From Mesorhizobium sp. 65-26 (GTDB lineage: Bacteria; Pseudomonadota; Alphaproteobacteria; Rhizobiales; Rhizobiaceae): a DNA stretch of 64,000 nt. Location of the stretch: positions 186,001-250,000 of the forward strand of contig MKVL01000004.1 in the NCBI GenBank assembly GCA_001899205.1, given 5' to 3'. Positions 16,829 to 26,253 of this stretch are shown piece after piece; positions within the stretch are counted from its first letter, which is position 1; the number at the start of each line of letters is the position of its first letter. A program made the position numbers and the translations under genes. The notes beneath the pieces are model-generated. The model was given only the letters and a program-made list of their open reading frames with translations. It had not been told where the DNA came from and did not search any database.

Positions 16829-17251
16829 TCATTGTCCCTGATTGGGAGCGGTTTTGTGGCCCGGCATCTCATCGGCCGTCAGCACGCCGTCGCCGTTCTT
16901 GTCGAGCCTGGCGAAGCGCTTGGCGAAGAATGTGTCGAGTTCGGCGCGGTCGATAAAGCCGTCGTGATTGGCGTCCATGCGGGCGAAGGATTTCGCCGGG
17001 TCGCCCTTGGCCTGGCGCTTGGCCTGGAAGGCGGTCCATTCGGCTAGACTGATCTTGCCGTCACCGTCCGTGTCGGCCTTCATCAGCGCCTTCTCCCGGC
17101 GGGCCTGGAACTGGGCAAGCATGATGCCCGGCTTGCTTGCCGGGGCTGTGGTCGCAGCTGGCGCGGCCGGGGCCGGCGTGGGCGTGGTCTGTGCCAGCGC
17201 GGCCGCCGTCTGCAGGCTAAGGACAAGGGCAAGTATCGAACGGCTGAACAT
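16829..17251 (-). CDS. Secreted EF-hand calcium-binding protein
   Basis: The 140-residue product has a signal peptide (MFSRSILALVLSLQTAAALA), a Pro/Ala/Thr linker and three EF-hand loops: DTDGDGKISLAEW near residue 58, DANHDGFIDRAEL near residue 92 and DKNGDGVLTADEM near residue 115. The ATG at 17251 has GGAG nine bases upstream and starts the signal peptide; the longer reading from 17281 does not. It is the first gene of the sigma/anti-sigma/Spy-like operon. A calcium-binding periplasmic protein at the head of a sigma operon could act as a sensor or as an output. Confidence 0.87.
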   Translation of the reverse strand: MFSRSILALVLSLQTAAALAQTTPTPAPAAPAATTAPASKPGIMLAQFQARREKALMKADTDGDGKISLAEWTAFQAKRQAKGDPAKSFARMDANHDGFIDRAELDTFFAKRFARLDKNGDGVLTADEMPGHKTAPNQGQ

Positions 17252-17597
17252 TCTGCGATCTCCGGTTGGCGCGCTCGCCACGACCCAGGGGCCTGACTGA
17301 CGCTTCGACCGTTAAACGGCGTCCCTCGCGAAATCCGTCGGTCGTCCCACGCACTATCTCGATCGTATGAGGGGCGAGGAGCTTCCGGGTGGGTTCCAAC
17401 CTTTTGCCGGCGGGCGTGCGCTTGCGTTTCAAGGTATTGAAGGAGGCGACATGGGCGCTGATTCGCGGTGCGCAATGGTGCAAAAGAGGCCTGAAACCGG
17501 CCTATCTGCCAGTTGACTATAGTATACGGTATGCGTAAGCGTCGTTGAGTTCCTGCCTTCTGTGCAATCCGGCACGCTTGGGAATGGACGGTGGTTC
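17252..17597. other. Divergent intergenic region between EF-hand/sigma operon and GntR gene
   Basis: This 346-base stretch must hold the promoter for the minus-strand sigma operon and that of the GntR gene. Only the GntR-side site at 17513-17534 is recognisable. GGAACC at about 17395 on the minus strand resembles an ECF -35 element, but no matching -10 lies at the right distance. Confidence 0.4.
17513..17534 (+). promoter_or_regulatory. Promoter/operator candidate of the GntR gene
   Basis: TTGACT (possible -35) is followed by GTATACGGTATGC at 17522-17534. The same arrangement, TTGACT and then GTATACCGTATGC, occurs at 18505-18527 before the next gene, with one base difference in the 13-mer. 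The 13-mer contains two GTATAC-like half sites, as expected for a dimeric GntR-type repressor. It lies 64 bases before the GntR ATG and fits autoregulation. Confidence 0.6.
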
Positions 17598-18332
17598 ATG
17601 GCGACTGTGACGAAAAAGCAGGGTCTTGGTGATGACGGCGCGCGGGGTTCCCTGTTGGGCGATGTCCGCACGATGCGGCCGCTCTCGCCCATCGAACGGG
17701 GCAGGACGACGACCGACGAGGTCGAGGAGCGCCTGATCCTGGCGATTGCCAGAGGCGACAAGGCGGCCGGCGAGCGCATCACCGAAGCGGAGCTGGCCTC
17801 GGCCCTCAACGTCAGCCGCGTGCCTGCCCGCGAAGCCATGCAGAAGCTGCTTCTGCGCGGCATTCTGGTCGGCGGCAGCCAGCGCGGCCTGCGGGTCGCC
17901 GATTATAGCCCGCAACGCATCGGGGAACTGTTCGAACTGCGCTTCGCGATCGAGAAGATCATATTCCAGCACGTCATGCGGCCCGGCCATGCGCGCGACA
18001 GTCTGATCGCGGATCTCGAGATCATCGTCGAGCGCATGCGGGAACTCTCCGGCTCCGGCGACCCGATCCTGCTCAGCTCCGTCGACCTCGATTTCCACCG
18101 TACCGTCGCGATGCATTCGGAGAACGTGCTGGCCGCCCAGATATGGGAGGGCCTCGCCCAGCACATGTTCATCGTCTTCTGCCGTGACTGGTCCTCCGCC
18201 TCCGACCGTACCGGCGAGGTGAGGCTGCATGAGCGCCTGGTGGACTTCCTGCGCAACGGGTCGGTCGACCAGATCGACGACGTGCTGGCTGGACACTTCC
18301 GCGAACCCTCCGCGCGAGCCGATAGCGTCTGA
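17598..18332 (+). CDS. GntR family transcriptional regulator (FadR-type, FCD domain)
   Basis: The 244-residue product has a winged-helix domain at about residues 35-105 (VEERLILAIARGDKAAGERI, then TEAELASALNVSRVPAREAM and LLLRGILVGG). An FCD ligand domain follows (LFELRFAIEKIIFQHV, then DLDFHRTVAMHSENVLAAQI), with Asp and His residues that usually bind a metal and a carboxylate ligand. The ATG at 17598 is chosen; GTG at 17562 would add twelve residues. It stands at the head of the deacylase/peptidase/enolase/ABC genes and carries the same operator type as they do, so it is very likely their ligand-responsive repressor. Confidence 0.88.
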   Translation: MATVTKKQGLGDDGARGSLLGDVRTMRPLSPIERGRTTTDEVEERLILAIARGDKAAGERITEAELASALNVSRVPAREAMQKLLLRGILVGGSQRGLRVADYSPQRIGELFELRFAIEKIIFQHVMRPGHARDSLIADLEIIVERMRELSGSGDPILLSSVDLDFHRTVAMHSENVLAAQIWEGLAQHMFIVFCRDWSSASDRTGEVRLHERLVDFLRNGSVDQIDDVLAGHFREPSARADSV

Positions 18333-18504
18333 CGCCATCCCGCCGCATCGCTTTCGAGAGCCGCCGGGCTGCCTGTCCTCGGCGCGTTCGCCTATGGGCT
18401 CCGCGGCGGTCCCGCGCGGCATTGCCCGGAGCGGTCGGAGCGCACGATTTCGCTGAAAGGCTCGCCATGGCGTGAGCTCGCCGGGACTTTCCAAAAGCGC
18501 GCGC

Positions 18505-18527
18505 TTGACTTTCGGTATACCGTATGC
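18505..18527 (+). promoter_or_regulatory. Promoter/operator candidate of the deacylase operon
   Basis: TTGACT at 18505-18510 and GTATACCGTATGC at 18515-18527 repeat the pattern found before the GntR gene. The site lies 54 bases before the deacylase ATG. A repressor bound here would cover the spacer between the -35 and -10 positions. Confidence 0.6.
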
Positions 18528-18580
18528 GGTAGTGGTTTCACGCCATCCGGCGGACAGGACGATCATCAAAAGGCAAGGCC

Positions 18581-19624
18581 ATGAACGCGGTGCAGATCGA
18601 ACCCTCCCGAGTGCGCAATCCAATCGATTTCGACGCCAATGGCCGTCAGGCCGGCGTGCTGCGCGCGCCGCTGTCGCGCAACGATTCCGGCTGGGGCGTC
18701 GTCGAGATTCCGATCGTGTCGATCAAGAACGGCTCCGGGCCCACGGTCCTGTTCACCGGCGGCATCCATGGCGACGAGTACGAGGGCCAGATCGCCATTT
18801 CGCGCCTGGCGCAGACCCTCGATCCCGCCCGTGTGCAGGGCCGCGTCATCATGATCCCGGCCTTCAACATGCCGGCGGTCCTCAACGACAGCCGGCTGAG
18901 CCCCGTCGACAACCGCGACATGAACCGCTGCTTCCCGGGCAATCCGCGCGGCACCTTCTCGGAGATGCTGGCGCATTTCCTCGATAGCAACGTGCTGCCG
19001 CTCGCCGACGTCTCCGTCGACATCCACACGGCCGGCCATTCCTTCGATTCCGCGCTGTCGACCAACATGCACTACCTGCCGGACGCTGAGCGGCGGCAGA
19101 AGACGATGGCGGCCGCGGCGGCTTTCGGCGCGCCCTTCAACACGGTCTTCTGGGGCGTCGACGAAGGCGCCACCTTCACCTCCTGCGTCGAGCGGCGCGG
19201 CGCCATCTCGCTCGGCACCGAACTCGGCGGCTGGGGGCGCGTCCATGTCGAGGGCGTGCGCATCGCATGCCGCGGCGTCGACAACATCCTCAAGCATTTC
19301 AACGTGATCGAGGGCAAGCCCGACACCGCGCAGCGCGATGGCACCGCCGGCACGCGCCACATGATGGTGCGCGACCAGGCCTGCTATGCCTTCTCGCCCG
19401 CTAGCGCCCTGTTCGAGCCCACCAACGTGCCCGGCGACAGGGTCAAGGCAGGGACCCCGGCCGGCTGGCTGCATTTCGTCGAGGACGTCGATCGTCCGCC
19501 GCTCGAAGTGTCCTATCCGCGCGACGGCGTGCTCTGGATGGCCGCCGGTCCCGGACGCGTCACGCGGGGCGACCCCGTGGCGGTGATCATGAGCGACTAC
19601 GACGACAAGCTCGCGGCCGGTTGA
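18581..19624 (+). CDS. Succinylglutamate desuccinylase/aspartoacylase-family deacylase (DoeB-like)
   Basis: The 347-residue zinc amidohydrolase has the first ligand pair in GGIHGDEYEG (His63 and Glu66) and the third ligand in DIHTAG near residue 150. NRDMNRCFPGNPRGT near residue 108 is the usual substrate-binding block. This is the longer form, with a C-terminal beta domain (FEPTNVPGDRVKAGTPAGWL), like the ectoine-pathway deacetylase DoeB and related N-acyl amino-acid deacylases. It would release an amine or amino acid from an N-acyl substrate in the cytoplasm. No other ectoine genes are close, so the substrate may differ. The M81 peptidase gene follows after 17 bases. Confidence 0.85.
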   Translation: MNAVQIEPSRVRNPIDFDANGRQAGVLRAPLSRNDSGWGVVEIPIVSIKNGSGPTVLFTGGIHGDEYEGQIAISRLAQTLDPARVQGRVIMIPAFNMPAVLNDSRLSPVDNRDMNRCFPGNPRGTFSEMLAHFLDSNVLPLADVSVDIHTAGHSFDSALSTNMHYLPDAERRQKTMAAAAAFGAPFNTVFWGVDEGATFTSCVERRGAISLGTELGGWGRVHVEGVRIACRGVDNILKHFNVIEGKPDTAQRDGTAGTRHMMVRDQACYAFSPASALFEPTNVPGDRVKAGTPAGWLHFVEDVDRPPLEVSYPRDGVLWMAAGPGRVTRGDPVAVIMSDYDDKLAAG

Positions 19625-19641
19625 AGCGCGGGAATAGACCG

Positions 19642-21180
19642 ATGCGCGTCCTGATCGTGGAGTGCATGCAGGAGATCTCCTCCTTCAATCCGCTCCCCTC
19701 GCGTTATGAGGATTTCGCCATAGACCATGGCGAGGCGTTGCTGTCGCAGCGCGGCCTCAACACGGCGATTGGCGGTGCGCTGGCGGTGTTCGACGCACGC
19801 CCCGACGTCACGGTGGTTCCCACCATGGCGGCCCGCGCCGGCAGCGCTGGCATATTGGCGGGCAGCGACTGGCTGCGGCTGCGCGAGGAACTGCTCGCCG
19901 CCACGGCGCCGCACGTCGGGTCGGTCGACGCTCTCTATGTTTCCCTGCATGGCGCGATGGGCGCCGAGGGCGAGGTCGATCCGGAAGGCTCTCTGCTCGA
20001 GGCCCTGCGCAGGCTGTTCGGCGAAGACCTGCCGATCGTCATCTCGCTCGACCTGCACGGCATTCTCACCGACCGCATGCTGCGGCAGGTCGACGGGCTC
20101 GCCATCTACCGCACCTACCCGCATGTCGACTTCGCCGACACCGGCCGGCGCGCCGCGACGCTGCTGCTCGACATCATCGATCGCGACCTCGATCCGGTCA
20201 TAGCGCGGGTGACCGTGCCGATGCTGGCGCGCGGCGACGAATGCATCACCCGCAACGGACTCTATGGCGACGTGCTCGCCGACGCGCATCTGCTCGAAGG
20301 GCAGGGCGCCGCGCTGGCGGCGGGCGTCATGATCGGCAATCCGTTCACCGATGCGCCCGAGCTCTGCACGCAGGCGATCGTGGTCGCCGAGATGGATGGC
20401 GATGGCGCGGCCGAGGCGGCGAGCGGCCTGGCGCGTTCGATATGGGCCGGGCGGCAGCGTCTCGTCGGCAAGCTGGTGGGGCCTGCCAAGGCGGTCGCGC
20501 TCGCCATCGCCGAACAGGGGCCGGTCGTCTTCACGGATGCCGCCGATGCCACCTCGTCCGGCGCCAGCGGCGATTCCAACGTCCTGATCAAGGCGCTGCG
20601 TGACGGCGGCTACGGGCGCCGCGTGCTGGCGCAGGTCGTCGATCCCGGCGCCGCCGCCGCCGCCCATGCGGCCGGCATCGGCGCCACCATCGCCATGCCG
20701 CTCGGCGGCTGGCACGACAAGCGTTTCCAGCCCCTGGTGGTGACCGCCACGATCGAGAGCCTGTCGCGCGGGCGGGCGCGCCTCGAAACCATGCGGCTGC
20801 CGTTGGATGCCGGCCCCACCGCGGTGATCACCTTCGAGAACTTCACCGTCCTGGTGATGAGCCGCGCCGTGCATCTGTTCGACCGGGCGATGTATTTCGC
20901 CAACGGGCTGAACCCGCGCGATTTCGATCTTACCATCGTGAAGTCGCCGCACACCGAATTCCACATGTACGACGCCTGGGCGAGCCGGAACTTCAATGTC
21001 GACGCGCCGGGCTCGACATCGGCCAACCTCGCCACGCTCGGCCACACATTGTGCGCGCGTCCAATCTATCCGCTCGAACAAGACACAACCTTTTCACCCG
21101 CGCCGGTCCTGTACCGGCGACGGGCGCGCCCTTCCACAGGGACGGCGCATCCTGCCATTGCAATCAAGGGATCCCCATGA
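19642..21180 (+). CDS. M81 family metallopeptidase (MlrC-like)
   Basis: The 512-residue protein matches the MlrC/M81 family, first described for the enzyme that cleaves linearised microcystin and now found in many rhizobial catabolic operons. The likely zinc site is in LDLHGILTDRM (near residue 137) and TYPHVDFADTGRRA (near residue 157). The C-terminal MlrC domain contains PGAAAAAHAAGIGATIAMPL and SPHTEFHMYDAW. Cytoplasmic: no signal peptide. The ATG at 19642 is the first good start after the deacylase stop. It overlaps the enolase-superfamily gene by ATGA. It probably hydrolyses an amide or cyclic-imide bond in the imported compound. Confidence 0.86.
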   Translation: MRVLIVECMQEISSFNPLPSRYEDFAIDHGEALLSQRGLNTAIGGALAVFDARPDVTVVPTMAARAGSAGILAGSDWLRLREELLAATAPHVGSVDALYVSLHGAMGAEGEVDPEGSLLEALRRLFGEDLPIVISLDLHGILTDRMLRQVDGLAIYRTYPHVDFADTGRRAATLLLDIIDRDLDPVIARVTVPMLARGDECITRNGLYGDVLADAHLLEGQGAALAAGVMIGNPFTDAPELCTQAIVVAEMDGDGAAEAASGLARSIWAGRQRLVGKLVGPAKAVALAIAEQGPVVFTDAADATSSGASGDSNVLIKALRDGGYGRRVLAQVVDPGAAAAAHAAGIGATIAMPLGGWHDKRFQPLVVTATIESLSRGRARLETMRLPLDAGPTAVITFENFTVLVMSRAVHLFDRAMYFANGLNPRDFDLTIVKSPHTEFHMYDAWASRNFNVDAPGSTSANLATLGHTLCARPIYPLEQDTTFSPAPVLYRRRARPSTGTAHPAIAIKGSP

Positions 21181-22349
21181 AGATCGAAAGCGTAGATTTC
21201 TTCTATCTGGCCATGCCTGATGTCACTACGGCGGCCGACGGCAGCCAGGACGCGCTGGTTGTGCGCGTGACTGCGGGCGGCCATGTCGGCTGGGGCGAGT
21301 GCGAGGCCGCGCCGCTGCCGTCGATCGCCGCTTTCGTCTGCCCGATGTCGCATGGCGCCTGCAGGCCCGTCGGAGCTTCGGTTCTTGGCGAAACGCTCGA
21401 CGGGCCGGACGACATCCGGCGCATCGCCGCCACCGTTGCCTACAACAGCATGGACCTCCTCCAGGCGCCCCACACATGGTCGGGCATCGAGATGGCGCTC
21501 TGGGATGTGCTGGGCAGGGCAAGGGGCATGCCTGCCTGGAAGCTGCTCGGCTACGAGCGGGCCTATCCGAAAGTGCCTTACGCCTCGGTTCTGTTCGGTG
21601 CCACCCCGCAGCAGACGCTGGAGCGCGCCAAGGGTATCCGCGCCAATGGCTTCCGCGCCGCCAAGTTCGGCTGGGCGCCCTTCGGCGAGTCGCTGTCCAG
21701 CGATATCGCCCATCTCGACGCTGCGCGTGAAGGCCTCGGCCCCGACGGCATCGTGCTGATCGACGCAGGCCAGATCTTCGGCGAGGATGTCGACGCCGCA
21801 GCCGCCCGGCTGGATGCCATGGAGCGCAACCGCGTCACCTTCTTCGAGGAGCCGTTCCACGGCCATGCCTACGCCGCCTATGCCGGGCTGCGCGATCGCA
21901 TGAAGACTGTCGTCAGCGCCGGCGGCGAGGCCGCGCACAACCGCTACATGGCCGAGCATCTGATCGACTTCGGCAAGGTCGGCTACATCCAGATCGATTG
22001 CGGCCGCATCGGCGGGCTCTGGCCGGCCAAGCAGGTGGCCGACTATGCCGTGCAGCGTGGCGTGACCTACATCAACCACACCTTCACCTCCAACCTTGCG
22101 CTCAGCGCTTCGATGCAGCCGTTCGCCGGTCTCGAGAAGCACACGATCTGCGAATTCCCCACGGGCCTGAAGCAGCTTGCCGTCGACCTGACGCTCGATC
22201 ACATCGCGCCGGACGCCAATGGCGAGATCCATGTGCCGGACGCGCCCGGCCTCGGTATTGCCGTCAATCCCGAGGCGCTGGTGCGCTACAGGGTCGACGT
22301 CGAGATCCGAGTCGGCGGCCAGCCTGTCTTCGTCACGCCGAAGCCCTAA
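21177..22349 (+). CDS. Mandelate racemase/muconate lactonizing enzyme (enolase superfamily)
   Basis: The 390-residue enzyme has the enolase-superfamily plan: an N-terminal capping domain ([20 protein letters not shown]) and a barrel with the metal ligands in [20 protein letters not shown] and [12 protein letters not shown] lysine in [11 protein letters not shown] and a histidine in YINHTFTSN are the likely acid/base residues. These enzymes take a proton from the carbon next to a carboxylate, giving epimerisation, dehydration or cycloisomerisation. It starts inside the M81 stop (ATGA). In this operon it could act on a hydroxy- or amino-acid freed by the two hydrolases. Confidence 0.87.
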   Translation: MKIESVDFFYLAMPDVTTAADGSQDALVVRVTAGGHVGWGECEAAPLPSIAAFVCPMSHGACRPVGASVLGETLDGPDDIRRIAATVAYNSMDLLQAPHTWSGIEMALWDVLGRARGMPAWKLLGYERAYPKVPYASVLFGATPQQTLERAKGIRANGFRAAKFGWAPFGESLSSDIAHLDAAREGLGPDGIVLIDAGQIFGEDVDAAAARLDAMERNRVTFFEEPFHGHAYAAYAGLRDRMKTVVSAGGEAAHNRYMAEHLIDFGKVGYIQIDCGRIGGLWPAKQVADYAVQRGVTYINHTFTSNLALSASMQPFAGLEKHTICEFPTGLKQLAVDLTLDHIAPDANGEIHVPDAPGLGIAVNPEALVRYRVDVEIRVGGQPVFVTPKP

Positions 22350-22397
22350 GTAATCTCGCTGAAAGCAGGATCGACGCCAATGCTCCGTCTCTCCACG

Positions 22398-22439
22398 CAA
22401 TTCCCGAGGCAAGGCGCTTGGCGCCTTTCCCGGAAATTG
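22398..22439. repeat. Imperfect intergenic palindrome
   Basis: CAATTCCCGAGGCAAGGCGC and its near-complement, ending CCGGAAATTG, face each other across a three-base centre. The arms match apart from a few bases. It lies between the enolase-superfamily gene and the first ATPase gene. It resembles the short palindromes common between genes in Mesorhizobium, as I recall them. Confidence 0.55.
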
Positions 22440-22453
22440 TTCTAGGGGGCACC

Positions 22454-23473
22454 ATGGCTGACCCGCTCGTCGACGTCCGCAACCTCGGTGTTCGCCTCGT
22501 CACCGGCCAGCGGGAAACCTCGCTGGTGGACGACGTGTCGTTCACCGTGGCCAGGGGCGAGGTGCTGTGCATCGTCGGCGAATCCGGCTGCGGCAAGACC
22601 ATCACCGCGCGCTCGATCATGGGCCTCAACCGCAATGACCGGCGGTTCAGCCTGTCCGGCCAGATCCTGTTCCAGGGACGCGACCTCATGGCGCTGTCCG
22701 ATGCCGAGATGCGTGGCATCCGCGGAACGGGCATCGGCATGATATTCCAGGATCCGATGACGTCGCTCAATCCGCTGCACCGGATCGGCCGTCAGATCGG
22801 CGAGGGCATGCGGCTGCATATGAAGCTCTCGGAGGCGGAGATCCGAGAGCGCACGCTTTTGCTGCTGGCGCAGGTCGGCATTCCCAACCCGCGCACGCGC
22901 ATCGACGACTATCCCCACCAGTTCTCGGGCGGCATGCGCCAGCGCGCCATGATCGCCCTTGCGCTTGCCTGCTCGCCCGCGCTGCTGATCGCCGACGAAC
23001 CGACCACGGCGCTGGACGTGACGACCCAGAAGCAGATCCTCACCCTGATCGCGCGGCTGAAGGATACTTATGGGATGGGGCTGATCCTCATTACCCACGA
23101 CCTCGGCATCGTCGCCGAGATCGCCGATCGCATCATGGTCATGTATGCCGGCCAGTGCGTCGAGGTCGGGCCGGTGCGCTCGGTGTTCCGCTCGCCGCGT
23201 CATCCCTATACGGCGGGCCTGCTCGCCTCGATGCCGGCCGCCAACCGTGGCCGGACGGAACGGCTGCCGTCCATCCGCGGCACCCCGCCGCTGCTGGCCG
23301 AAGGCCGCCCGCAAGGCTGCGCGTTCCAGCCGCGCTGCGACTTTGCCTTCGATCGCTGCGCCGCCATGCCGCTGCTCTCGGCCGACGATGCCGGCGAGGG
23401 CCATCTGGACCGCTGCTGGCTGCCGTCGGGGCGTTTGGCGCAACGCGATGCCGCCGGGGAGATGCGGCGATGA
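22454..23473 (+). CDS. Dipeptide-type ABC transporter ATP-binding protein (DppD-like)
   Basis: The 339-residue ATPase has Walker A GESGCGKT near residue 43, a Q-loop in [15 protein letters not shown], the signature [16 protein letters not shown], Walker [13 protein letters not shown] and the H-loop ITHDLGIV. The C-terminal oligopeptide extension has the Cys-bearing pattern [15 protein letters not shown], which in DppD/OppD-type proteins binds an iron-sulfur cluster. It pairs with the next gene (overlap ATGA) to energise the permeases at 26254-28079. The ATG at 22454 follows TAGGGGGC. Confidence 0.92.
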   Translation: MADPLVDVRNLGVRLVTGQRETSLVDDVSFTVARGEVLCIVGESGCGKTITARSIMGLNRNDRRFSLSGQILFQGRDLMALSDAEMRGIRGTGIGMIFQDPMTSLNPLHRIGRQIGEGMRLHMKLSEAEIRERTLLLLAQVGIPNPRTRIDDYPHQFSGGMRQRAMIALALACSPALLIADEPTTALDVTTQKQILTLIARLKDTYGMGLILITHDLGIVAEIADRIMVMYAGQCVEVGPVRSVFRSPRHPYTAGLLASMPAANRGRTERLPSIRGTPPLLAEGRPQGCAFQPRCDFAFDRCAAMPLLSADDAGEGHLDRCWLPSGRLAQRDAAGEMRR

Positions 23474-24492
23474 CGACGCTCGTCCGGGTCGAGAACCTGC
23501 GCAAATATTTCCCGGTCAGCGGCGGCTGGCTTGGCGGCCGCAAGGGCTGGGTGCACGCCGTCGACGGCGTCAGCCTCGACGTGCTGGCGGGCGAGACGCT
23601 TGGCCTTGTCGGTGAGTCCGGCTGCGGCAAGTCCACGCTGGCGCGCTGCGTGGTGCGCCTCGCGGAGCCGGATTCCGGCCGCCTCGAATTCGACGGGCAG
23701 GATATCACCCACCGCTCGATGCGGGAGATGAAGCGGCTGCGGCGCGACGTGCAGCTTATCTTCCAGGATCCTTATGCAAGCCTCAATCCGCGCAAGCGCA
23801 TCCGCCAGATCCTGGCCGAGGCGCTGAGGCTTCGCGGCACGGCCAATGCCACGACGCGCGAGGCCGAGACGGTGGCGCTGCTCAAGCGGGTCGGCTTGCC
23901 CGCGCAGTTCATGGACCGGATGCCGCGCGACCTTTCCGGCGGACAGCGCCAGCGCGTCGGCATTGCCAGGGCGCTGGCGGCGGGTCCCAGGCTGGTCGTC
24001 GCGGACGAGCCGGTCTCCGCGCTCGACGTGTCCGTCCAGGCCGACATCCTCAATCTCATCAAGGATCTGCAGCGGGAACTCGGCCTCACCGTGCTGTTCA
24101 TTTCGCACGATCTCGGCGTCATCCGCCACGTGTCCGACCGCGTCGGCGTCATGTATCTCGGCCGGCTCGTCGAACTGGCGCCCGCCGAGGCTTTCTACGA
24201 GGCGCCGCTACATCCTTATTCCGAGGCATTGCTTTCGGCGATCCCGGTGCCCGATCCGGACGCTCGCCTGACCCGCAAGGAGATCGTGCTCGAGGGCGAC
24301 GTGCCCAATCCGATCGCGCCGCCTCCGGGCTGCCGCTTTCACACGCGCTGCCCCTACGCCCGCGACATCTGCGCCACGCTCGATCCGCAGCTTGTCGCGC
24401 ATGGCGGGGGCCGGGCGGTCGCATGCCATTTCCCGCTCGCCGGCGCGCCGGGAGGAGACCAGGCGCAAAGCGCGGCGGCGGAGCAGGGGTGA
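23470..24492 (+). CDS. Dipeptide-type ABC transporter ATP-binding protein (DppF-like)
   Basis: The 340-residue partner ATPase has a long N-terminal strand typical of DppF ([20 protein letters not shown]), Walker [25 protein letters not shown], the signature [16 protein letters not shown], Walker [13 protein letters not shown] and [10 protein letters not shown] Cys-containing C-terminal tail ([15 protein letters not shown]) follows. Its ATG overlaps the stop of the DppD-like gene. The permease and binding-protein genes follow instead of preceding, with an operator-like site between, so ATPases and receptor may be controlled separately. Confidence 0.92.
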   Translation: MTTLVRVENLRKYFPVSGGWLGGRKGWVHAVDGVSLDVLAGETLGLVGESGCGKSTLARCVVRLAEPDSGRLEFDGQDITHRSMREMKRLRRDVQLIFQDPYASLNPRKRIRQILAEALRLRGTANATTREAETVALLKRVGLPAQFMDRMPRDLSGGQRQRVGIARALAAGPRLVVADEPVSALDVSVQADILNLIKDLQRELGLTVLFISHDLGVIRHVSDRVGVMYLGRLVELAPAEAFYEAPLHPYSEALLSAIPVPDPDARLTRKEIVLEGDVPNPIAPPPGCRFHTRCPYARDICATLDPQLVAHGGGRAVACHFPLAGAPGGDQAQSAAAEQG

Positions 24493-24525
24493 TCAGGTGC
24501 TTGACGGCAGGGGTCCGTCGTAACA

Positions 24526-24538
24526 GTATCCGGTATAC
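24526..24538. promoter_or_regulatory. GntR operator candidate before the binding-protein gene
   Basis: GTATCCGGTATAC matches the reverse complement of the 13-mer at 18515-18527 (GCATACGGTATAC) in 11 of 13 positions. It lies 29 bases before the binding-protein ATG, within a short AT-rich window after a GC-rich gene end. This would give the receptor and permease genes an internal promoter under the same regulator. Confidence 0.55.
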
Positions 24539-24567
24539 TGAATACTAACCAGAAAAAGGAGGGTGAC

Positions 24568-26136
24568 ATGAACGAGAATGAAAAAGCAAAGACCCGGGGC
24601 GTGGCCGTGATGAACCGGGCGCAGTTTCTCAAGCTGTTCGGCGGCGCGGCAGCCGGACTGGCTGTTTCCACTGCCTTCGGCTTCACGCCGAAGGCCTTTG
24701 CCGAGGGCGGCGGCGAGTTGGTGGTCGGCATCTCCAGCGACATCAAGACGCTCGACCCGCAGATGTCGCCGCTCGACGTCTTCCGCCACACAATCCGTTC
24801 GACCGTGTTCGAGGCGCTGGTGTTCATCAACCCGGAGACGCTGAAGGCCGATCCGCTGCTGGCCGATTCCTGGGAAACCTCGGCCGACGGCCTGACCTGG
24901 ACGTTCAAGCTGAAGCCCGGCGTGACCTGGCACAATGGCTCGAAGTTCACCGCCGCCGACGTCGTCTATTCGATCAAGCGCGTGCAGGATCCCAAGGTCG
25001 GCAGCCCGTTCTCGCCGCAGCTCGTCGCCGTCTCGAAGGTCGAGGCTCCGGACGATGGCACGGTCGTGCTGACGCTCGCCAACACGGTGCCCGGCCTGCT
25101 CGCCAACCTCGCGGTGATCCAGATCGTCAACGAGGCCAGCATCGGCACCATCACCACGGCGCCCGTCGGAACCGGGCCCTTCAAGTTCGCCAACTGGGCG
25201 CCTGGCGACCATATCCGTGTCGAGAAGTATGACGGCCATCGCGAGGCGCCTAAGCTCGCCGCCATCGAATGGCGCATCGTGCCCGATTCACAGGCCCGGC
25301 TGGCCGGCCTGCAGGACGGCACGCTGCACATGGTGGCCCTCGTCGAGGGCAAGGACGTCGTGCAGGCCAAGTCGCTCGCCGGCGTCGAGGTGATCCAGAC
25401 CAAGCCTTACGTGCTCTACGAGAACTTCAACATCAACACCAAGCGCGCGCCCTTCGACGACAAGCGCGTGCGCCAGGCCCTGGCCTATGCCTTCGACCGC
25501 CAGGGCTACACCAAGACGGTGTGGTTCGGCTTCGCCCGGCCGACGATCAACCCGGTGCCGCCGGAAATGGCGACCTACCTGCCGGACTCCACTGACCGCT
25601 ACGCCTTTAACCTCGACAAGGCCGCGGCGCTTCTGGCCGAGGCGGGCTTCACCAAGGACAAGCCGCTGAAGCTGGAGATCCTGACGCCGACCGGCTTCGA
25701 TTCGCTGAAGTCGATGGCGCTGATCCTGCAGGACAATCTCAACCGCATCGGCCATAGCGTGACCATCCGCGAGCTGGAGATCACGGTGTGGATCGACCGC
25801 ATCCTGACCAAGCCCGACTACGACCTCACCACCAACAACTACAACACCGGGCCCGAGGATCCGGCTTCGATGTTCAACTCGCCCAACCTCGCGCCCAAGG
25901 CCAATGTCAGCCTGTGGAACCCGCCCGGCTATGCCGATCTGGTGGCGAAGGCGGCGGCCGAGATCGACCCGAAGAAGCAGATCGACCTCTATCATCAGCT
26001 TCAGGAATTGCTGCTCGAGGAGATGCCGCAGCTCACCGTCGATCATCTGCCGCTGTTCTTCCTCGGCAACGAGGCGGCGAAGTCGCTTGTCATCGGGCCG
26101 AGCGGCATCGACAACTATTCGCGGATCGCGCTGTAA
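24568..26136 (+). CDS. ABC transporter substrate-binding protein (SBP family 5)
   Basis: The 522-residue receptor has a hydrophobic leader (FLKLFGGAAAGLAVSTAFGF, cleavage near AFA). Family-5 landmarks follow: ISSDIKTLDPQMSPLDVFRH, LLADSWETSADGLTWTFKLK, TWHNGSKFTAADVVYSIKRV and APVGTGPFKFANW. The ATG at 24568 has a strong ribosome site, AAAGGAGGGTGAC. An internal ATG at residue 15 would remove the charged N-terminus. It is the receptor for the permeases that follow. The presence of a deacylase and an amidase-like peptidase in the operon suggests an N-acylated or peptide-like ligand. Confidence 0.92.
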   Translation: MNENEKAKTRGVAVMNRAQFLKLFGGAAAGLAVSTAFGFTPKAFAEGGGELVVGISSDIKTLDPQMSPLDVFRHTIRSTVFEALVFINPETLKADPLLADSWETSADGLTWTFKLKPGVTWHNGSKFTAADVVYSIKRVQDPKVGSPFSPQLVAVSKVEAPDDGTVVLTLANTVPGLLANLAVIQIVNEASIGTITTAPVGTGPFKFANWAPGDHIRVEKYDGHREAPKLAAIEWRIVPDSQARLAGLQDGTLHMVALVEGKDVVQAKSLAGVEVIQTKPYVLYENFNINTKRAPFDDKRVRQALAYAFDRQGYTKTVWFGFARPTINPVPPEMATYLPDSTDRYAFNLDKAAALLAEAGFTKDKPLKLEILTPTGFDSLKSMALILQDNLNRIGHSVTIRELEITVWIDRILTKPDYDLTTNNYNTGPEDPASMFNSPNLAPKANVSLWNPPGYADLVAKAAAEIDPKKQIDLYHQLQELLLEEMPQLTVDHLPLFFLGNEAAKSLVIGPSGIDNYSRIAL

Positions 26137-26154
26137 GAGCGATCTTGTGGCTGA

Positions 26155-26178
26155 CGCGGCGGCCATCCGGCCGCCGCG
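26155..26178. repeat. Perfect GC-rich hairpin after the binding-protein gene
   Basis: CGCGGCGGCC, loop ATCC and GGCCGCCGCG make a perfect 10-bp stem that starts 18 bases after the stop. No T-run follows. Hairpins here usually protect the receptor message and lower transcription into the permease genes, giving excess receptor. Confidence 0.75.
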
Positions 26179-26253
26179 AACTTTGGTACGATCGAGGAGG
26201 GCGCGCTCGGCGTCCTTTCCGCGATCGCGACGGAAAAGTGCTTCGGAAATTCG

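Noticed and set aside
17252-17597. EcfG-type promoter (GGAAC-N16-CGTT) before the EF-hand gene
   Set aside because: GGAACC is present on the minus strand but no CGTT lies at the required distance.
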